Below are positions 57,277-64,000 of a stretch of 64,000 nt of DNA, one piece after another. Both the position numbers and the translations under genes were made by a program. Numbering within the stretch: position 1 is the first letter of the stretch; every line of letters begins with the position of its first letter. Below the pieces are notes generated by a model. It saw only the letters and a program-made list of their open reading frames with translations, was not told the origin of the DNA and ran no database searches. Source of the DNA: Toxoplasma gondii ME49 (Eukaryota > Apicomplexa > Conoidasida > Eucoccidiorida > Sarcocystidae); contig NC_031477.1 of assembly GCF_000006565.2 (NCBI RefSeq), positions 1,954,043 to 2,018,042 on the forward strand. The letters are read 5' to 3'.

Positions 57277-60200
57277 ATGACCCTCTCTCCTATCGATAGA
57301 AATTCAGAAGAAATTTGCTTCTTTTTTACGCATTCAGAAATGGATGGCGTGAGGGGCGATGCTGTGCCGGAGGCGACCTCACACAGAGAAGGTTGCACAG
57401 ATGGGGAGTCTGACCGGGAGGCGAGTCCTTCCGTTGAAGCGAAAGAGAGCGACATGGCTTTGTGTGGCGTTAGTCTCGAGGGAGTGTGTGAATCCGCTTC
57501 GACCGAAGCTGGCGCCTCTCCAGCGACGAAGAGGAACACAGCTCCTCTCTCTGTCCTCCCCTGGTTTCTGCCACTTTCCGTCAATCGCATGATTACCAGT
57601 TCGCGTCTTCCAGGTCCTCAAGAAGGATACGACTCGTCTCACTCTGCTCCCTTCCTTAGGAGCTCTGACGGAGTTATGTACCTTCCTGCGTCTCGCCTTC
57701 TTCCACCTCCTCGTCGACTTCGACCACAGGTGGAACAGCAGTTCTTTCAGCGTCAACCGTCCTTCTCTTCCTCAGAAGATGAAGAAACCTCAAATGGCTG
57801 CCATCCGCCTTCCGTGAGCTCTTCGCTCGCCTTCAAGTGCTCGACTTCTGCGCCCCCCACGCCTCTTTCGAGAGATGAAGCGGCCTCGTTCCATCCGTCG
57901 GGTCGGGCCCCAGACTCTCCGGCGTCTGAGCGAGAGGAGCCGCACGCAGAGACCGTGAACGCTTTTCTCCTGCAACGCGCGCGCCGTGTCCAAGCGGAGA
58001 GATCTCATCGAGTCGCCAGCACCGCTTCCGGAAGGCCTCAGCAGTATCTGCAACAAGTGCTTCTTCAGCAGCAGCCTGTGAGGAGGCGTGCGGGCCTCGA
58101 GGAGCCTTCTACAGGCATCGCGGCCTCGGCGGATATTCTCGGGGTCGTCGAGCAACTGCGACAGGTTCTGGATCGTCTTGAGGGCTCCGAGGCTCTCGTC
58201 GATGGGAGACGGGAGCCTCGTCCCCACAACGCAAGGGACGAGCTCACGGGCCTTCTCCGGCCCCATTACCCAACGCCGGCGCGTGCGCGGTCGCTTCCAG
58301 CGACTACCCCCGCGGCGCGGCAGGCGCGGAGACAGCGACAGCAGCAGCAGAGACAGGACTTGCAGGACCTAAGGCAGCTGATCTTCAAGGTCGCTGACCT
58401 CACGATTTCGGACCCCGCTTCGTGGGCAAGTGCGACCGCGTCTGGCGGCTCAGAACTCGAGGAAAACGAGTTCCAAAATCGAGTGCTGTCGCCAACAGGA
58501 GGCGCTGCAAACTCGGGGAACACTAGCGCGGGAAGCGCGACCCCGGCTTCTGCTTCTGAGGGGAACTCGGGTGGGGCCCCGGATCGTGCCGCGGCCGCGG
58601 GGAACGCAGCTGGTGCGAGACAGCCGGCACCGGTTGGCGCTCAGTCGACTGCACCAGCTCCGACAGTTTCACCGGCTTCCGCCCAGCAGAATGTACTCCT
58701 GTTTCTCGGCTACGGCGGAGGCTCCTTGCTGGTCCGCACTCTGATGGTTAGAGAGAGCGCATTGGCGTCGGATGAATCGAATGAGTGGGTTTCAGGCGCG
58801 GGCATTTTTGCGGAACTCAAAGAGCTCCTAATTTACGTCAAGAACGAGTGCATGTATCTACTGAGGGAGCTCGCGATCAACAATATGCATCTCGCCGCCG
58901 TTTGCGCCTGGAATCCTGAACTGATGCGTCTTCTCTTCGAGCTCATGGAGTCTCCAGTTACCTTCGACAGCTCGGAGCTGCTTCTCGAAGAATTGGTCTC
59001 CTCTCGCGAAGGATTGCTTTCCGCTCGACAGGGGTGCCCGCAGTGGTTTCAGGATGAGGCTGCCGCTCTCGCCCACTCAAGGGCGGCCTCTCGGCTCCAG
59101 ACCTCGCTCGAACGCGGCTCTGAAGGGGCTTCAAGAAGGGTGTTCTCCAGCCTCTCGGGCGGCACAGAGGGTCATCAATCGTTCTTCTCGTCGACGTCCG
59201 GCCTTCGATCTGGCAACGTCCTCCAAACAAACTTTGTGTCGCGTCTCAGCATGCGTCATGTGGCTGTGATGACGCGCCTGCTCAGTCTCCTGCTCTTTGA
59301 ACGAGACGACCGGCATGCGTGTGAAGACACACTGTCGCTGCTCCAGATTCCTCAGGCAGACACGCAACGAGGGCGTCGCCGCGAGCAGAAGAAACGGAAA
59401 AAGGCGACACTCCAGACTGGCGAGAAGCTCCGGCAAGCCTCGACAGACAGCGGCAGCAACTCAGACGAAGGGGTGGCTGAGAAACGGCGATTTCTCCTGA
59501 AGGAAGAGACGGAAGAAGAGATGGAGACGCGGGGTGGGAAGCAGGTCAAAACAGGGCGAAGAAGAGACAGGAGCAGTAGGTCAAGGTCGCCGTCTTCTCA
59601 TGCGCATGGGAGAGAGGAAGGGCTGTGGCGGCAGCGTGGTTCGGACGACGAGAGCCAAACGTCTACCGAGGAAGCGGAGGAAGAGGAGCCGAGGTATCCG
59701 CATATCTTTCCAAGATACATTCAATCGGTGTACTCGTCTCGAGAGAATGTAAGCCGGCTTCTGCGTCGCGCCTTGGACCGTAGACTCCGGGGGAAGACCC
59801 ACCGACTTCGCGCGTCTTCCGCTTCACCTTCAGAAGGTCCTGACGAGGTCGACCGCCGTGCCAGCGACGAGTGCGAAGCCTCCCGACAAAGCCAGGGACG
59901 CGACGCCAGCGGGGGCGCCTCACATGTTTCCGCCGCCCACACTTCGCCCTCCAGCGACGACAGAAGAGGCAGGTGTGACTGGGGTTCGACAATGCGTTCG
60001 ACGTCTGCCTTTTCTGACTGGAGGGATGGAATCGAGGTCAGGACCGACAGTGAGGGGGGCGAGGAGCCGGCAACGTTAGGGAACACTTGCGTCGATCTTG
60101 AGACTCGAGGGAGAAGTCAGCGAAGCAGAAGACCGTCACCGTCTCGTCGCGCCTACCCTGCAGGTTTCCACTTCGATGCGTGGAACGGCGGGTGGCCGAG

Positions 60201-63200
60201 GCGCGCAGGTGCAACGAGCGAACCGCTTGGCAGGCGCCAGCAAGCACATGCAGTTTCGCACGCAGTGTCTGACAGGCCGTGGATAGAACAGCGGTTCAAG
60301 CGCCCGTCGTGTCTCGCTCTCGACCGACAACTCTACGTCGATGTCCACACGCAGAGCACTCGCGAGCTGCTTCGAGAACTCGATGAAGGCGCAGGAAGAC
60401 GCGAGGCGAGGACCCTTCGCTGCTGCCCTCTGTCCGCCACCGGGCTCTTCCACAGTGCCTCGTGCGATGTGTGTCTCGTGGGAAATCAAAGGGCGATTCT
60501 CGACTGTCCCCAACTGCTTGAGCGCCTTGTCGATCTCCTAGCACTCCAGGTGAGAGAAGCAACGAGTCACCTGTTGGGGCTCGAGAATGATCAGAGCTGG
60601 CATGTCTTTGAGTGTCTCCGCCTTAGCGTTGCTGGGCTAGGATCTGATGGTGCGCCGGTCCTCATTTGGTTTCAGTTCCCTAGTATGGTGCTTTTGCGCT
60701 CGCTAAATGACACTTGCGCTCAAACTGTGGAGTCAAGGAGGCACACACGCACCCTTCTATCGTAGTCGAGCTCCGCTTTCGGTCCTTTGACCGTCGCGGG
60801 CCTTCATCGTTGGATGCCCCTCTTTGGCGTTCCTTTCCATTTTCCCCCTTCCCTGGCAGCCCCGTTCGTTTGGCCATCTTTGCGCTGCGTTTCGTATACG
60901 TGCGGAGGCTTTCGACGACCTTTCCTGTCTACCCTCAAACCGCCAAAAAGAAGACGCCAGTGTCTTTCGCTTCGAGCGCTCACCTTCCTGCTCTCTTTGC
61001 TCGCTGATGTGGTCCCCAGGTGCTCCCGCTCCCGGCTTGTCTCAGCGGGCTGACCTGCGGCAACATGCCGGGCGCTGAAACGGCCAACGCGCTCATTCAG
61101 CGTCTCAGCCAGTCGACAACTCCTCTCTTCGAGGAGGCTCTAGGTCTCTCTTCCCTCTCCTCTTCCTCGTCGTCTTCTGCCTCTCCGTCCTCCGCGGCTC
61201 ACGCCGTTCGTTCTTCGCCTCACGACCAGCGCGACGCAGGGGCCGGTCAAGCCGTCACATCGAGTGTGGCTTCAGCGTCGCAGCCCGTCCGCAGTCAGGT
61301 GCGTTTAGGCTCTTCCCAGGCTGTCGAGAAGCGTTGTTTGTGTTTCGGGTGGTGGACACAAATCAAGTCGTACTTTCATGGACATTTACTTGGTATTCGT
61401 GGAAGACGCCCAGTGATGGGAGGAAATAAAAGGTTCACTGACGTGACCTGATGGTGCGGGATTCCGTGTGGGTACTGTTGTGGCTGTTGTGTATATACAA
61501 CGCACGTCGAAGTGTGTTTACACGCACACTAGCGCGCATGCGTATGCTTCTAAACGGACATGTTGCGTAATACATACTTGCACCGGCCTTTTTAGACATA
61601 CATATGTGTGTATATGTGTATATGTGTACATGTACATGAAACTAGTAGAAGTCAAAGCGTGTGTAAGGTATGCAAGTCTGGTTTTTGTTGTCCCCTGTGC
61701 GATTGTCTCTGTAGCAGTCTCAGTGGCACCGGTTTACTTCCCTTTTTTGTTCTGCCTGTTCGCCACCCTTTTCATGTAAGACGTCGCGATGCTTTGTTCT
61801 CTGCCTTCACCGATACACATGTTGGTGTCCTGTGCTTTCCCCTCAGAATCAACGCACAGTGAATCGGGAAGGCGCGCGGACGTTGGCCTCTCACCGGTCT
61901 GTAGGTTCGCTGGCGAGGTCTCTGTCACTGCTCGAGGAGGGAATGCCCGATGGAGACTCTCCGTCTCGCAGCGACTCTGGTCCTCCACTCGGAGCCTCAC
62001 AGCAGCCTGCAGGTGGGGTGTCCTCCCGTGGGCCAGGCGGGTCTGCGGGCCCCTCGGTCTGGCGTCGTTTGTCCTCCTTCGTCACAGGCACTCGCAGCTC
62101 CCGAGAAGATCTTGTGCCCGCTTCAGATGCTTCTGCTTCATCATCGTCCGCATCTTGGGCTGAGCATCGAGGCAGCGAAGCAGAACGCAATGCCCCGGTC
62201 TCGCATGCGCCTGAAAACTCGACAGGCATAGAGGGGGCGGCGTCGCAAGGGCCAGGCATGGGTCAGGTGAGCGCGACCATCACGTTCGAGTTCACACCCG
62301 AGGGGTGGGTGGGCCCTGCCTCTTCAGCGGCTCTCGGGGATGCTGCGGAGAATCCGAATGGCTGGGGACTCGCCTCGCCAGGCGGCCCAGGCGCTGACGG
62401 CCCAGCCGCGACACCTGCAGTGGGAGGAGACACCGTCGCGGCTCCGGCCGTAGGAGGCGACCTGTATCCTGACGTGACGTTCATTGCCGCGAGCTCTGAA
62501 GATGTGCGGACTGCAGCTGAGGAAGGCCTTTCTGTGATTCCGACCTTCGTACCCTCTCCGCCGCACCGACCGAGAACGGTTCGGGTGATCCGTGAACCTG
62601 TCCGCTTTCCAGGAATCACTTTCCCCTTCTCTGGAGTCGCTGCAGCGCCAGTGCGAGACTCCAATGTGGACGTCGACTCTTTACCAGCTTCGCCGTCGGT
62701 GGCGAACTCGCCTCATCCCCCCGCGCGGTTCTCTGTGGCCCCGGCTGTCCCAAATTCAGTTGCAGAGGCAGAAGCGGAGATCGCGACAGTTCTTGCAGAA
62801 ATGGGAGGATTTGTCTGGCTCCCGAGCGAGTTCAGAGGGACTGAGGAGGACCCGGCGACGATCCTTCCGGTCACCGCTGCAGGGAATCCTATCGTCTACC
62901 TTCCGGCGAATTCGTCGGACTCAGACGGGCCTTTGATGTTCTGGCCGTGCGTCCTCATTTTGCCTCGCCCTCGTGCCGAACTCACTGGCTCTCCAGCAGG
63001 TCCCGGCCCTCGCGCCTCGGTCCGGGAGGCCCCGGGTACGCGCGAAGCTACGGAGCGCGGGGCAACGGATCGCGAGGAGACTGCGGCGAGATTGGCGTCT
63101 TCTGGGGCTTCGCCCGCGTCTCGAGCGCCTTCTGCTGCCGTGAACCGAGGAAGCAGTGCTGCAGACTATCTGTGGAGTCTGTTCTCTCGGGGCTCGAACT

Positions 63201-63947
63201 CGTCTGCTCCGTCTGTCCCCGAACCCTCTGCCGCACCCCTCCCTCAGGCCTCCTCGATGGCTTCGCCTCCCTCCGGCCCCGGCTCGCTGGCAGCTGCGCA
63301 TTCGGCACAAGCCGCCTCTGTGGGGCAGGCCCCGCAGTCGTCCTTTCTCTTGTCGTCGTTCCCTGCTTCGGTTCCGGCGTTGCGGGGAGGCGCGGGCAAT
63401 GCCTCTGCCTCGCGCACGGTCGTCCAGGTGATGGTCCAAGCTGCGGTCACTCCGGGTCCAGGAAGTGAAGAGCTCTTTTCAGTTTCGCAAATGGGGACGG
63501 AGACCCAGTCGGGCCTAGACGCCGCTCTGACATCTCGGTCTGGTTCGCTTCCCTTGCCCGCGGCTGCCTCCACAGGACAAACGCGTGGGGTAAGGCTTCA
63601 TTGTCCTCTCCGCAGACTTCTCGCTTCAGGGTAGTGGGCGGCCGTTCCCGCGTTCTCAGACACCTCTGATTTCGTTTTCGCTCACACAGCGAGAGCCCAA
63701 GTTCCCCACGACGAAATGTAACCGTCAAGAGTCTTTGGACGTTCTCGTGTCTCTGGTTCCGCTGCCGTATAGGTGTGAACGCACCGGGAAAGGAGTCTGG
63801 TTAAGCCTCTGCAGTCAGAAACACCGCTTTTCACTCAGGCCACCATGTCGAGTGTCGCAGGCTTGTCTGCTGCGCACTACGTTCAAACGTTTTACAGCGG
63901 ATCCGTTTGAAAAGTATCTTACTACAGACATCAGGGGAAAAAGCTAA
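57277..63947 (+). CDS. Very large protein with TRPC4AP/TRUSS (DUF3689)-like helical segments; 3' end uncertain
   Basis: Exons: 57277-60549, 61020-61298, 61847-63589, and 63690 to a stop at 63945-63947 (or spliced at 63773). Junctions CTCCAG|GTGAGA, GTCAG|GTGCGT and CGTGGG|GTAAGG are all phase 0, so at least 1,765 codons are supported. Residues 1-450 and most of exon 3 are Ser/Pro/Gly/Ala-rich. The ordered part includes LLFLGYGGGSLLVRTLM, CMYLLRELAINN, LMRLLFELMESPVTFDSSEL and FVSRLSMRHVAVMTRLLSL (about residues 480-670), then LFHSASCDVCL before the first donor. This order resembles TRPC4AP, an adaptor of CUL4-DDB1 ubiquitin ligases in animals, but I judge that from memory of the family pattern. 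An Arg/Ser stretch (RSSRSRSPSSHAHGR) lies between. The ATG at 57277 is first; 57340 is an alternative. Coding status is firm, the family is tentative. Confidence 0.7.
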
Positions 63948-64000
63948 TCGGATGTGTAACTCCGCCTTTGGAAATCAGAAGAGCTTTCACATTCTCTCTT

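Overview
The window looks like nuclear DNA of a coccidian apicomplexan, most likely Toxoplasma gondii or a close relative such as Hammondia or Neospora. The reasons are intron-rich, fairly GC-rich genes, very large proteins padded with Ser/Ala/Pro/Arg low-complexity insertions, many (TA)n and TATATACA arrays confined to introns and spacers, frequent GCATGC words, and a decayed mitochondrial cytochrome b copy in the nuclear sequence. I assigned the species by style, not by any search. Exon models were built by hand from conserved motifs, GT-AG sites and phase agreement.

Layout, left to right. (1) 1-7525, minus: the N-terminal and HEAT-repeat part of Listerin (LTN1), whose RING end lies beyond the left edge. 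(2) 7526-9683: a divergent spacer with a tandem duplication and a large TATATACA array. (3) 9684-22302, plus: a 16-exon RecQ/BLM-type helicase with helicase, zinc-binding RQC and HRDC regions. (4) 22303-29778: a gene-poor island holding a decayed cytochrome b NUMT, two nearly identical 122-bp direct repeats about 3.1 kb apart and one doubtful exon pair. (5) 29779-39490, plus: transportin-3/importin-13-like karyopherin in 13 exons. (6) 39491-41277: a convergent spacer. (7) 41278-50847, minus: a 14-exon RBBP4/RBBP7/MSI1 (CAF-1 p48) WD40 histone chaperone with a long disordered N-terminal extension. (8) 51120-52118, plus: an unexplained 332-codon ORF. (9) 52688-55495, minus: a coiled-coil protein gene of about 17 small exons separated by introns of about 55 nt, unlike every neighbour. 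(10) 55496-57276: a spacer with weak coding-like ORFs. (11) 57277 to about 63947, plus: a very large protein with helical segments resembling the TRPC4AP/TRUSS (DUF3689) family.

The recognised genes are housekeeping: ribosome-associated quality control (Listerin), genome maintenance (RecQ), nuclear import (transportin-3) and chromatin assembly (RBBP4). They are not an operon or a dedicated pathway, and I see no phage, CRISPR, transposase or rRNA/tRNA signal. The most unusual parts are the short-intron coiled-coil gene and the NUMT/repeat island.
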